DNA from: an uncultured Flavobacteriaceae bacterium | GTDB taxonomy: Bacteria > Bacteroidota > Bacteroidia > Flavobacteriales > Flavobacteriaceae | Length of the DNA stretch: 64,000 nt | Direction: 5' to 3' | Assembly: GCA_947500435.1 (NCBI GenBank) | Contig: CANMRV010000003.1 | Location: 227,271 to 291,270, forward strand | Part shown: positions 35,820 through 45,963 of the stretch, piece after piece | Numbering within the stretch: the first letter of the stretch is position 1 | How the letters are laid out: each line of letters begins with the position of its first letter | Notes under the pieces: generated by a model | What the model saw: only the letters and a program-made list of their open reading frames with translations | Told to the model about the DNA's origin: nothing | Databases searched by the model: none | Translations under genes and position numbers: made by a program

Positions 35820-36335
35820 TTAAAATCGAAAACCTAGGGACAAACCAGCACGGTACATAAAAGCATCCTGAAATTCGTATTGATTGATATTCCTTCCTAA
35901 ACCAGCGTAGACTTCCATAGTTAGTTTTTGACCATAGGTAGACCACTTTCTGCCTAATCCTAGACCCAGTGCCGTTGTACTGTAATCATTGTTTCGAGCT
36001 CCGAGATTGTCTTCTAAATCAGTTTCTCCGGTATAATAGAGTCCGAATGCTTCTGCGAAGAGACCGCTTTTTGGATTGTAACCAAAGTAAGCTCTTATAT
36101 TGGGTCCAATGCCGAAGTTGCCAGTTCTTCCTAATTCATCTCCATTAAAGAAAACAGTACCGCCAATACTCGTATCTGGGGTGAAATAATATTCATAGGA
36201 ACCTTCGATGGCCGTAGTGGCTAGGAAGCGACCCATATTGAATCTTATTTCATGGTCGTTATACCCATCTCGATAGGCCTGAGCGTTCATTATAAGACCG
36301 GTAAAAAGAATTAGTAACAAGAGTGATTTTTTCAT
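35820..36335 (-). CDS. Small outer-membrane beta-barrel protein
   Basis: A 171-residue exported protein with signal peptide MKKSLLLLILFTGLIMNAQA. The mature part alternates hydrophobic and polar residues in about eight strands (IEGSYEYYF, SIGGTVFFNG, FGIGPNIRAYFGYN, GLFAEAFGLYY, ALGLGLGRKW, LTMEVYAGLGRN) and ends AGLSLGFRF with a C-terminal phenylalanine, the signature for BAM-mediated insertion. OmpA/OmpW-size barrel without a peptidoglycan-binding domain. Directly upstream of a TonB receptor on the same strand (29-base gap), so perhaps part of the same uptake unit. Confidence 0.85.
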   Translation of the reverse strand: MKKSLLLLILFTGLIMNAQAYRDGYNDHEIRFNMGRFLATTAIEGSYEYYFTPDTSIGGTVFFNGDELGRTGNFGIGPNIRAYFGYNPKSGLFAEAFGLYYTGETDLEDNLGARNNDYSTTALGLGLGRKWSTYGQKLTMEVYAGLGRNINQYEFQDAFMYRAGLSLGFRF

Positions 36336-36428
36336 GATAAAAGATATTATGTCATTGCTAAATCAATTTGTGTTCCAAACTTTTTTAATCCCTAAAACAT
36401 TCTTTATTTTCGGATAAAATTCGAATAG

Positions 36429-37190
36429 ATGAAAATAGTATCCTATAATGTAAACGGAATTCGTGCCGCTTTGAAAAAAGGTTTTATTGAATGGTTGCAA
36501 TCCGTAGACCCTGATGTAATCTGTTTGCAAGAAATTAAGGCGCAAGAAGACCAACTTGATTTGTCGGTTTTCGCGGATGCAGGATATGCGCACAATTTCT
36601 GGTACAGTGCCCAAAAGAAAGGATACAGTGGTGTGGCAATTCTATCAAAAACCAAACCCGACCATATTGAATTTGGAACAGGAATAGAAACCATGGATTT
36701 CGAGGGAAGAAATCTCCGAGCTGATTTCGGAGATCTTTCTATTATGAGCATGTATTTGCCTTCGGGAACGAATATGGCTCGCTTGGATTTTAAGTTGAAT
36801 TATATGGCTGAAATTCAAGGATATTTTAATGAACTGAGAAAGAAAAGACCAAACCTAATCGTATTAGGAGATTATAATATTTGTCACGAAGCTATTGACA
36901 TTCATGATCCTGTTCGAAACAAAAACGTATCTGGTTTTTTACCCGTTGAGAGGGAATGGATTGGGAATTTGATGAAAAGTGGATTCATAGATAGCTTTAG
37001 ACACTTTAACAAAGAACCTGATAATTATACTTGGTGGAGTTACCGCGCGAATGCCAGAAATAATAACAAAGGTTGGCGTTTGGATTATGGGATGGTGGCT
37101 GAACCTTTGAAAGGCCGACTAAAGCGTTCTGTAATCTTATCGGAAGCAAAACATAGTGATCACTGCCCTATTTTGGTAGAAGTAGATTAA
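36429..37190 (+). CDS. xth: Exodeoxyribonuclease III (AP endonuclease family)
   Basis: A 253-residue cytoplasmic enzyme of base-excision repair, cutting DNA at abasic sites and degrading 3' ends. All family motifs are present: MKIVSYNVNGIRAALKKG, CLQEIKAQ (catalytic Glu), GVAILSK, YLPSGTN, LGDYNICHEAIDIHDP (catalytic Asp/Asn), WWSYRA and the terminal SDHCPILVEVD (Asp-His pair). Length is standard for ExoA/XthA. It is divergent from the barrel-protein/receptor pair and followed by a strong two-way terminator facing the giant adhesin gene. Confidence 0.97.
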   Translation: MKIVSYNVNGIRAALKKGFIEWLQSVDPDVICLQEIKAQEDQLDLSVFADAGYAHNFWYSAQKKGYSGVAILSKTKPDHIEFGTGIETMDFEGRNLRADFGDLSIMSMYLPSGTNMARLDFKLNYMAEIQGYFNELRKKRPNLIVLGDYNICHEAIDIHDPVRNKNVSGFLPVEREWIGNLMKSGFIDSFRHFNKEPDNYTWWSYRANARNNNKGWRLDYGMVAEPLKGRLKRSVILSEAKHSDHCPILVEVD

Positions 37191-37204
37191 AATTTTAACT
37201 AAAT

Positions 37205-37233
37205 AAAAAGGCACCGAGAATCGGTGCCTTTTT
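37205..37233. terminator. Bidirectional terminator between xth and the giant adhesin gene
   Basis: AAAAAGGCACCGA (37205-37217), a GAA loop and TCGGTGCCTTTTT (37221-37233) form a 13-base-pair stem with A-run on one side and T-run on the other, so it can end both convergent transcripts. Confidence 0.93.
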
Positions 37234-37254
37234 ATGTTTTACGAAATAGTTGTT

Positions 37255-40200
37255 TTATCTATAAACAGTAACATTTCCAACAAATTCGCGTCTGTCATTA
37301 GGTCCATTTAGTTTAATGACGTACCAGTAGTCGCCAGTTGGTAAATCTATTTTATTGTAAGAACCATCCCATTCACCTTGGCCGATAAACTCTTTTATCG
37401 TTCGGCCGTAGCGATCGTAGATACGAACATAAATATCCGGAAAAGCCTCTGTGTTTTTGATAATCCATTTGTCCTTATAGCCGTCACCATCAGGGGTGAA
37501 GAAATTAGAGATTTCTATATCTATAAATTCCATTGGCACTTGAACGCTTGCTTCACATCCTTTTCCATCGACAACGCGGACCAGATAATTCCCATCTTTA
37601 TTAATGAAATAAGAACCAGACCGACTTGGCGTATCTTCGAAGTAGTAGGTGTAATTACCATCACCTCCATTTGCTTCTACTAATATTTCATTGAAAGTTC
37701 CATCAAGACTTGTTAGGGTTAATGGAATAGCAGCCTCAATTTCAATATTATCTAATCTTTCAATACAGCCGCCTTGGTGAATAATACTGATATAATGAAT
37801 GCCTGGAGCGATGTTCTCAAATACAGGACTCGTTTGGGCAGCCGCGGGATCTTCAGAATCAAGTGCATAAAGCACTTCGCTATTGAGTTCCTCATTTTCA
37901 AGTGTAACGGTTGTTGTCTGATATGGTACTCCATCCTTACACTCGTATAAAGTTTCATACGATGCCGTCAAATCAACTCCTACTTTTACTTCCTGGACTA
38001 TTACATCATAACAACCGTTGGCATCTTTTATATAGATGTTGTAGAATCCACCATCCAAATTATCTAAAAGCAAATTGCTTCCTGCTATTGCCGTGGAGGA
38101 ATCATTCAATCCAGTGAGGTTGTATTCATATGGAGCTGTTCCTCCGGTGATATTAAGTTCAATTAATCCATTATCATCCGTAGAACATTCTTCATCGTCA
38201 ACTCGGGCTACAGCAACTGCCAATGCAGCGTTTGGTGCAACAACATTGATATTATCTAAAAGGAATTCGCATCCATTAGCATCTTGAACAATCACCGAAT
38301 ACATTCCGCCGTTAAGTCCTTCAAAAACATTTGAATTTTGTGCTTTTTGAGGTTGTGAGGAGATGATGTATTGATGTGGAGCAACTCCGCCTAATGAATT
38401 AATAGTAATGCTACCATTAAGCTCTCCGAAGCATTGAACATTTTCGACGGTACCAAGAGTTGCTGATAATACTGGGGGTTCCTCAATAACTATTAGCGTA
38501 TCATTGTAATCTTCACAATTTCCGGCACTAGTCGCTCTAATTCGATAGCTTCCAGGGCCTAGGTTTTCAAAGATTCCTGAATTTTGAACTGCTCCTATTA
38601 AAGTGCCATTTAACTCTAGTTGATATTGGTATGCGCCGAGACCTCCAGTAGAAGAAGCTACCAATACGGCATCTGATTCGCTATTACAATTGATAATGGT
38701 ATTGCTGTCATCTACCGTTACTTTTAAAGGTTCAACAACATTTATCGTACGGATCACGGTTAGTGGCGATATACAAGTAGGTGTTGCCGAATCTCTTACG
38801 GAGAATTCATAAGTGCCCGAGTCCAATGAAGGATAAACCGTTTGTGTACTCCACCCAGTGGCATGCGCTATCGGAGAAATAATGCTAAATTCATAAGCGC
38901 CTGACCCACCGGTCGCCGAAACTGTAATCTCACCAGAATTGGGAGTACAATTAGGCTCTTGCGTAATCGCAGCATCTATTTCTAGAATTGGAGGGTCGGT
39001 TATTGAAAGGGTAGCCGTAGTGGCATCACAACCGTATCCATCTTTTACAGTAACCTTATAATCACCTTGAACCAAACTAGTAAATGTATTGGAGGTTTGC
39101 GGGACACTGCTAATTCCTGTTGTGACATTATCTAAGATATATTGATAAGCTGTTGGGCCGTTCACCCTTGAGGCAACGACTGAAATACTTCCGTTGTCTG
39201 CTCCAGGACAGTCCGTATTGGTAACTGATATAATTGCAGGGTCAATAGTAATAACATCTATTGGTGCAATGATAAAAGGTTTTGTAACATTTGCACATCC
39301 TCGTAAATCACGAAGTGTAATCTCATAGTTTATTCCGGATGTAAGTCCGCTGAAGACATTGTTCGGGTCAAAGTCTTGGATCGGAGTTCCAGGACTGGCA
39401 GTATCTACCAATCGGAATTCGTATCCACCCCAACCTCCTTCGGGTGTAGCTGTAATTTGTGCGTCATTCCCCGGAACACATGTTAATTCCTGTGTTTGTG
39501 TAAAGTTGAAGTCCATTACTTTCACCGGAGATTGTATGGTAATATGCTCGGTTACGGCAGCACATTTGGGGACGTCCGTTGCACTTACTTCTACGAAATA
39601 AGTGCCTACCGGAAGTGTTGTAACTGATGTGCTTCCAGATGCTGTATTGTCAGAACCATTTGCTATCGAAACGGTTGGCGCGTTGGTGTTATAAATATCA
39701 TAATCGAAGGCTCCTGAGTAGCCAGAAACGGTAAATTCAATTCCTCCATCAGAACCTCCAAAACAATAAATGTCGTTTAACTTGGTGCCTATAACTTCAA
39801 TGGTATCGAACGGAGCGACTGTATGGGTTACTTGAGCTATACAACCCGTAACTGTATCGGTAAGTTCAAAGATGTAAGTACCAGGATTTCCAGCGCCTAA
39901 GTCGATAGAACCATGACCCGTTCCGTTAATCAGATTGCCGGAGGGAAGTCCTCTCACTTCATAGTTGGGAATTCCTGTTCCGTCCGCTCCAACGACATTG
40001 ATTACTTCATTATCAACACAGTTCATTGGTCCAGAACTTACCCGAACTATCGAGGCAGTTACTTTTGTGGCGGCAGGGACTGGAACATTGGTTTGAGTAT
40101 TACATCCATTGGCATCAATTACATCAACTGTTACGAAGCGTAAGGTTTCCAAAAACGGAATATTGTAGGTATTATTATTTGTAAAGCTACCGCCATTAAA

Positions 40201-43200
40201 ACTGTATACATAGGGCGCTGTGCCTGAGCCGCCCATGTCAACAGATATTAGTGCCATGCCTAAGTTGTTGTCAGGAGTACATGTGAAGGCGGATACTGTC
40301 GGTGATACTGCAAATTCTAGCAAACTAGGTTCACCGATACTAATACCGGAAATAGTTTGAATACAGTTTTTCGAAGACCGAATATCAACATCGTGTAAAC
40401 CAGGGGTAAGTCCTTCGAAAACATTTGAGGCTTGATAGGTGCCTCCATCAATTCTGTATTCATAGACCACATCAAGATTGTCTGCTATTGGGTTATGACC
40501 AATAATAATCTTACCATCGTTCGCTCCGTTACATGTAACAGATTCTTTTGATTCCACGATAAAATCAGGAGCCACGGGAACTGTCAATTGAAGCGGAGGA
40601 GTATCCTGTGTCGGACATCTTTCAGCAGGTAATATTTGAGGATCGATATCGGTAACAGTGTACACATAATTCACTCCGGCCGTCAAACGGTCAAATATTC
40701 CTGTGGTATTGGTTTCCTCACCAGGAGCGTATGATGCTGGAATAGGACTAATAGTAAATTCGAAAGTTCCTGAACCACCATAAGCTGACGCCAACATTTC
40801 TCCGTTATCCGGATTTGAAGTATCACAATCTACCGTTTTGGTAATCTTCGATTGTGCTACCAATTGCGGATATATAAAGATGTTTTGCGATACAGAACAT
40901 CCGTTTTCATCACGGACCTCTAAGGTATGGTTTCCAGGGCCTAATTGTTTGTTTGGTGTTGTGGTAACTTCTCCATCCCAAATGTATTTTGGAGCCCCAT
41001 CTACCGGATTGGTTCCAAGGTTTGTAAGTGTTGCAACCACATCATATATCTCATCGGTGGAAGTACACCTATTGGAAACATCTACCTTATCGATTACCGG
41101 TATAGCATCTTGAGTTATGGTTACGGGAGTTCCTAATCCAGCGATACATCCGCTACCATCACGCACATAAACTTGATATATGTTGTTGGTGCCATCATAT
41201 GCTGACGGGGTGATTTCTTTATAGGTATCTGCGCTCCATTCTGATGCAGGTAAGGTCGCAGGGTCGGTACCATCCACCACGTAGGCGTATTCGTAAGGGT
41301 GCCACCCGGTTTGGTCTAGTTTATTTCTTCGATTAAAATAGGTTTGATTATCCCAACCGCCACTAGCGTTAACTGCTACTTGACCACCTGAATGACAGGT
41401 AGCAGGCATATATTGATCGAGTTCAATTTTCAGTTTGCCTTTTGGGCGATAAATTAAGAAACGTTCTCCCGCAGTACATCCTGAGCTATCTTCAACTTCT
41501 ACGACGTACCAGGCAACACGCATATTTGGAATGTTCACGGTTATGGGTGCACCAGTACCTGAAACGGTTTGATTGTGCTGAAAAGCTGTATGCTGAGGTC
41601 GACCAGCGTTATATATTTTGATATCTACATTACCCGGAGCGTAGTTCTCAATTGTTAATTGAACTTCTCCGTCACGAGCGTTTCTACATGTTTCACTTTG
41701 TGGAACGGCATCTACCGTAATGCCTCCAACAGGAGGTTGCACTATTGGCCGAAGTGCCCGCCATCTCACACAACCTGTATTTTGATCTCTAATAGCAACG
41801 GAGTAGGCTACACCAAATAAAAGTTTGCCATATAGCGCGCTATTTGTGAATCGATACTCACGTTCATTTTCTGGATCTAAAGGGTCATAAAGTGGATTTT
41901 CAGGATCGTCGAATGGTCTCCACCCACTATTTACGTCATCTTCAATGCCATCGCCATCATCATCAATAAGTTGATAGGGGTATAGTCGTACTTCGAAAGG
42001 CCCTTCCAAATCTGGTGTGCCATCATTATTACTGTCTATGTTTGTAATCGAAAAATCATAGGTAGCCCCATTCGCGCAGGTTTGTAATGCAACCGGACTT
42101 GTAACTCCCGAAGGAATCGGAGGTGAATCAATGGTATATACCGATGACTCCCATAAACAACCTTTGTCATCTTCAATTCTAACTACAAAATGATGCGCCC
42201 AGTACATTCTAATATCAAAACCAGTGTTTGAACCATAAAGTGCTGGTTTGCTGGCGCTGTTGTAGTTGGAGTTGGTTGCTAAATCAATGTTTTCGTATCG
42301 ACGGTAGGTCCAAGTTCTAGTTTCATCACCTGCCTCGTATTTTACCCTGTCTCGCACACGAATCAACGAAATGGTTACTGGACTAGTCGAGTTTTGAATG
42401 TTCTTTACTTTGATATTTCCCCAAACGTTTCCACCCGCAACGGGGTCACATTGTATGTCCGTTTTTTCGATTTCAGCTGATATGGCAGAATCTGCACCGA
42501 TAATTGCTTGAACACCGGTAAGTTCGCACCCTAAGGCATCTCGAATACTATAGTTGTATGTTGTAGCGTCTAAATCACTATATACTGTTCTTGATGTAAA
42601 TGGACTTCCGTCAAAACTATACAAGTAGGGTGGAGTACCACCATTTGCAACCAATTCTATAGAACCTGTTCCGGCTCTACCACAAACCGTATCAGAGACG
42701 TTATGACTTGAGGTCAAGGCTGGGGATAATACTACATTGACGGGGTCAGTAGTAAAAACACATCCTTTGGCATCAGTAACTTCGAAAGTATACGACCCTG
42801 CTGTGCTTGCATTAAAGGGAACTGTAGCCGCGGAATAACCACTACCACTGTCAACTCTATAAGTATATGGAGGATAACCTTCTTCGGGAGTTATATCAAT
42901 AATTGCATCGGGCGTAGCGCCACAACCCAAGGGTTTAGTAATCTGAGCCAAAGCGAATAGTTGACCCGAAATTTTAGTATCTGCAACAATAGTTTCACAA
43001 CCGTTATTACCAATAACCTTAACTATATAATCATCTGGAGTAAGGGTTGAAAGTGTAAATGTTCCTCCAGTAACCGGTAGAGGAGTACCATTGTTAACAG
43101 AATAAAAATAGGGAGCTTCGCCAGCTGTGACATCGATTTTAAGTTCTCCTTTAGTTGCTGTTGAATAGCAATAATTAGAGCTTGCATAATCCACAGTTGA

Positions 43201-45675
43201 CGTTGGACCTCCTTGGTCCGTTAGATTGAAAGTTGTTGTATCAAGCAAACAACCATTTACATCGGTAACTCGAATCGTATGTGTACCTGGTTGACTTAAA
43301 CCTGTTATGGTTTTATTGCTTTGGGATGGAGTTATCGAGTTGTCAGGTTGTTGAACAGCGTATGTGTAACTTCCCCAGCCACCAGAAGCCTCAATGGTTA
43401 CCGAACCGGGCATACCACAATTCATACTGCCTACTGAAAAAGAATCTACCGTTAACGGGGATGGCGGTCCGCCAACAGTTACGGTTTCTACTTTTTGACA
43501 AGTTCCTGAAGCATCGTTAATACGCAAAGTATAGGCATCTGCCCATAAGTTGGAGATAGTTACAGGTGAGCTTGTCGCACCAGATACACCTAAACCTGTC
43601 GGTAATCCGGCACCATCCTCCAAAACTATGTCAAATGAAGTGTCGAAATTGTCTACGGATATCTCAATGCTTCCATCTGATGTTCCCGCTGCCGCACAAC
43701 TAACGTTATTTTTCACCAATACATTCGTTGTAAACTGTATAGGATTTGGAACGATAAAATTTCGAACTATTTTACATCCGTCGTCAGCTGTAACTTCAAA
43801 GGTGTAGGTATTTGGAAGAAGTCCGTTGAAAGTGTCCCCAGGAGCATTAACAACGCTGGGGGCTGTGATTCTAAATGTGAAAGGGGCTTCCCCATTTTGA
43901 ACGGCGACCTGAACATCAGTTGCTCCAGTAGTACAATCGACATTGCTTGTTAGAAAAGTCAAGTCTGATGGATTTGACCCAGCACTCACCGCTTGGTCCA
44001 CTGTTGTGGTACAACCGAGAGCATCTTTTATAGTAATGGTATAATTACCAGCTCCTAATCCGGTTAAAGCTGAACTGGATTGAAAATCAACACCATTCAA
44101 ACTGTATTCAAACGGAGCTGTTCCGCCAGCAGTAACCGTAGCGGTGATGGTAGCCGAGCCATTTGTACAATCGATTTGCTGTGTTACTGCCGCACTTGCT
44201 GTAAAAGCGGGACTGGTATTTATATCAACAGGGTTAGCTGTAATATCACAGGTGCCACCGGCTTTTTGTTTTCTTATAATTGCCGTATAGCTTCCGGCAG
44301 TTAGATTGCTAAAAACATTAGAAGTTTGGAAACTACCTCCTCCATTAATACTATAGGTAATTGAATAGCCTTGTGTATCAGTAACATCAACAGTTAGACT
44401 TCCGTCGCCGGTACCGTTACAGCTAATATCCTTTGGATTTACCGTATAAGTGATTTCTGTTTCCGTCGTGACGTTCACTGGGGGTGCATCGACTTCGCAT
44501 CCGCTTGCATCTCTTAGTTTGATGGTATAGGCACCGGCTGTTGGTGTAGCAATTGTAGTTTGATTACCTGAATTAAAAGGCAGAAAACTTACGCCATTGT
44601 CCAGACTATATTCGAAGGGGGCATTTCCTCCTGTAGGAGAAACGGTAATAATTCCATCGGTACAATCAATATTTTTGGTAACTACAACATTGGGTTGAAT
44701 ATTTACAAATCCAGGAATAGTCTCAATGGTATTATAGGTGCAATTTGAAACGCTTGCTAAAGTTACTTCGATATCATACGTTCCAGCTACTAAATCTGTG
44801 AAAGTGTAAGAGCTGCTTGTAACTGGTCCTGAAGAGTTTATTAAACTTCCACCCTGTCTAATTTTAAATACATAGGTTGAAGAAGCATTATTGATGTCCA
44901 CTTGAATACCACCCTTGGCTGCGTTACAGCCAATAGGTAAAACAGTGGTGGTGGCATCTATACTATTATTTCCGACGGATAGGTCATCTAGATTGAAAAC
45001 GCATCCATCAGTATCATTTTTTCGACGTATTTGAACATCAAAATCACTTACCCTATTTATTGAAAATACATTTGAATCTTGCCAAGTAGCACCGCTATTG
45101 ATACTGAATTCATAAGTCGTGGGCACGTTGTTGATTGTGATACTTCCTGAAGTACCGCAATCAATATTTGTTACTACGGCACTGGGGTTTAGTCCGTTTG
45201 CGTAAACATTGAAATAAAATCGTTCTGTGGAATTATCGTTGTATTGCACATAGATGCGATATTCTCCACCGGAAGTAACATTGTATTGGGTGTTAGTGCT
45301 GACCTGATCCCAAGTACATGTTGGGGAAGTATTGGCACAATTAATCTGGGCCGGAGAACAACTTCCTTCCTGTAGTTTGGACCAAATGATTTGTTTTAAG
45401 TTTGGGATGTTTGTTGTCAACAAACGCTCGGCATTTGCTCCACATAAAAATATTTCATGAAGTTCACTTCCATCATTGCTGCAGATGACAACATTATCGG
45501 ACATGCCCGAGAGAGGGTGTGCAAAAACAAGCGCAGATTCAATTTCAGTCTCCTTCTTTTCTTCAATCACGAATATTTCAGGAACGAAAAATGCGAATAG
45601 GGACGAAGCTGTAAGAATAAGCATCGTCAAAATAGCGAACCGTTTTGGTCGAAATGAATACTTAAAAGTAGTCAT
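37255..45675 (-). CDS. Giant SprB-like repeat adhesin with type IX secretion (type B) C-terminal domain
   Basis: A 2806-residue cell-surface protein. The ATG at 45675 is chosen over an upstream TTG. Residues about 1-35 are a signal peptide (ILTMLILTASSLFAFF). After a 130-residue cysteine-containing head come, by my count, 28 SprB-type units of 75-110 residues, each opening with a cysteine (..ID-C, ..VT-C) and closing with a D-x-x-G-C strand (DASGC, DALGC, DANGC), plus a 29th that lacks the first cysteine. Each unit has the GG..PYEYS.NG core of a beta sandwich. The last about 90 residues (ISNFFTPDGDGYKDKWII, YDRYGRTIKEF, PTGDYWYVIKLNG, FVGNVTVYR) are the gliding-motility-associated type B sorting domain. 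SprB in Flavobacterium johnsoniae moves on the surface to drive gliding; here adhesion or gliding is inferred. It is a single gene with terminators at its end. Confidence 0.93.
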   Translation of the reverse strand: MTTFKYSFRPKRFAILTMLILTASSLFAFFVPEIFVIEEKKETEIESALVFAHPLSGMSDNVVICSNDGSELHEIFLCGANAERLLTTNIPNLKQIIWSKLQEGSCSPAQINCANTSPTCTWDQVSTNTQYNVTSGGEYRIYVQYNDNSTERFYFNVYANGLNPSAVVTNIDCGTSGSITINNVPTTYEFSINSGATWQDSNVFSINRVSDFDVQIRRKNDTDGCVFNLDDLSVGNNSIDATTTVLPIGCNAAKGGIQVDINNASSTYVFKIRQGGSLINSSGPVTSSSYTFTDLVAGTYDIEVTLASVSNCTYNTIETIPGFVNIQPNVVVTKNIDCTDGIITVSPTGGNAPFEYSLDNGVSFLPFNSGNQTTIATPTAGAYTIKLRDASGCEVDAPPVNVTTETEITYTVNPKDISCNGTGDGSLTVDVTDTQGYSITYSINGGGSFQTSNVFSNLTAGSYTAIIRKQKAGGTCDITANPVDINTSPAFTASAAVTQQIDCTNGSATITATVTAGGTAPFEYSLNGVDFQSSSALTGLGAGNYTITIKDALGCTTTVDQAVSAGSNPSDLTFLTSNVDCTTGATDVQVAVQNGEAPFTFRITAPSVVNAPGDTFNGLLPNTYTFEVTADDGCKIVRNFIVPNPIQFTTNVLVKNNVSCAAAGTSDGSIEISVDNFDTSFDIVLEDGAGLPTGLGVSGATSSPVTISNLWADAYTLRINDASGTCQKVETVTVGGPPSPLTVDSFSVGSMNCGMPGSVTIEASGGWGSYTYAVQQPDNSITPSQSNKTITGLSQPGTHTIRVTDVNGCLLDTTTFNLTDQGGPTSTVDYASSNYCYSTATKGELKIDVTAGEAPYFYSVNNGTPLPVTGGTFTLSTLTPDDYIVKVIGNNGCETIVADTKISGQLFALAQITKPLGCGATPDAIIDITPEEGYPPYTYRVDSGSGYSAATVPFNASTAGSYTFEVTDAKGCVFTTDPVNVVLSPALTSSHNVSDTVCGRAGTGSIELVANGGTPPYLYSFDGSPFTSRTVYSDLDATTYNYSIRDALGCELTGVQAIIGADSAISAEIEKTDIQCDPVAGGNVWGNIKVKNIQNSTSPVTISLIRVRDRVKYEAGDETRTWTYRRYENIDLATNSNYNSASKPALYGSNTGFDIRMYWAHHFVVRIEDDKGCLWESSVYTIDSPPIPSGVTSPVALQTCANGATYDFSITNIDSNNDGTPDLEGPFEVRLYPYQLIDDDGDGIEDDVNSGWRPFDDPENPLYDPLDPENEREYRFTNSALYGKLLFGVAYSVAIRDQNTGCVRWRALRPIVQPPVGGITVDAVPQSETCRNARDGEVQLTIENYAPGNVDIKIYNAGRPQHTAFQHNQTVSGTGAPITVNIPNMRVAWYVVEVEDSSGCTAGERFLIYRPKGKLKIELDQYMPATCHSGGQVAVNASGGWDNQTYFNRRNKLDQTGWHPYEYAYVVDGTDPATLPASEWSADTYKEITPSAYDGTNNIYQVYVRDGSGCIAGLGTPVTITQDAIPVIDKVDVSNRCTSTDEIYDVVATLTNLGTNPVDGAPKYIWDGEVTTTPNKQLGPGNHTLEVRDENGCSVSQNIFIYPQLVAQSKITKTVDCDTSNPDNGEMLASAYGGSGTFEFTISPIPASYAPGEETNTTGIFDRLTAGVNYVYTVTDIDPQILPAERCPTQDTPPLQLTVPVAPDFIVESKESVTCNGANDGKIIIGHNPIADNLDVVYEYRIDGGTYQASNVFEGLTPGLHDVDIRSSKNCIQTISGISIGEPSLLEFAVSPTVSAFTCTPDNNLGMALISVDMGGSGTAPYVYSFNGGSFTNNNTYNIPFLETLRFVTVDVIDANGCNTQTNVPVPAATKVTASIVRVSSGPMNCVDNEVINVVGADGTGIPNYEVRGLPSGNLINGTGHGSIDLGAGNPGTYIFELTDTVTGCIAQVTHTVAPFDTIEVIGTKLNDIYCFGGSDGGIEFTVSGYSGAFDYDIYNTNAPTVSIANGSDNTASGSTSVTTLPVGTYFVEVSATDVPKCAAVTEHITIQSPVKVMDFNFTQTQELTCVPGNDAQITATPEGGWGGYEFRLVDTASPGTPIQDFDPNNVFSGLTSGINYEITLRDLRGCANVTKPFIIAPIDVITIDPAIISVTNTDCPGADNGSISVVASRVNGPTAYQYILDNVTTGISSVPQTSNTFTSLVQGDYKVTVKDGYGCDATTATLSITDPPILEIDAAITQEPNCTPNSGEITVSATGGSGAYEFSIISPIAHATGWSTQTVYPSLDSGTYEFSVRDSATPTCISPLTVIRTINVVEPLKVTVDDSNTIINCNSESDAVLVASSTGGLGAYQYQLELNGTLIGAVQNSGIFENLGPGSYRIRATSAGNCEDYNDTLIVIEEPPVLSATLGTVENVQCFGELNGSITINSLGGVAPHQYIISSQPQKAQNSNVFEGLNGGMYSVIVQDANGCEFLLDNINVVAPNAALAVAVARVDDEECSTDDNGLIELNITGGTAPYEYNLTGLNDSSTAIAGSNLLLDNLDGGFYNIYIKDANGCYDVIVQEVKVGVDLTASYETLYECKDGVPYQTTTVTLENEELNSEVLYALDSEDPAAAQTSPVFENIAPGIHYISIIHQGGCIERLDNIEIEAAIPLTLTSLDGTFNEILVEANGGDGNYTYYFEDTPSRSGSYFINKDGNYLVRVVDGKGCEASVQVPMEFIDIEISNFFTPDGDGYKDKWIIKNTEAFPDIYVRIYDRYGRTIKEFIGQGEWDGSYNKIDLPTGDYWYVIKLNGPNDRREFVGNVTVYR

Positions 45676-45963
45676 AAGTAGGTTTTTAGTTGGCAACCGA
45701 ATTTGTCAATAAATTGGGGATGCTATCGACAAAAGGCTTTTTGTTTAACGCTACAAAGGAGGGCTTTAGTATCCCATAAATTAGGAATAAAACAGTTTTT
45801 CGACGTGAGTCTAAAAAAATGGGACAACTCGCTTCTAAATATTCTTTGGAATTGCGTAATTATTTGATAAACAGCAGATTATCAGTATGTCTTGTTTTCT
45901 GCCTAAAACCGCCTAAAAATTTGATAAATTTGCCTTTTTAAAAAGTAAGAAGTAACGATTTCT
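45676..45963. other. Divergent intergenic region between the adhesin and the aldo/keto reductase
   Basis: No gene. It holds a perfect -7 box TAAATTTG at 45925-45932 in front of the reductase, a direct repeat GCCTAAAA (45901-45908 and 45911-45918), and a small stem ACAAAA/TTTTGT (45729-45734 with 45739-45744) on the adhesin side. No clear -33/-7 pair was found for the adhesin gene. Confidence 0.5.

Noticed and set aside
37255..45675. Repeated segments suggestive of a CRISPR or tandem DNA repeat array
   Set aside because: The repetition is at the protein level (SprB-type units of 75-110 residues); the DNA copies are well diverged and there are no short identical repeats with spacers.
37378..45712. 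Many open frames on the + strand opposite the giant adhesin gene
   Set aside because: They are short, lack signal peptides or domains, and are shadows of a long gene with a clear family assignment and sorting domain.
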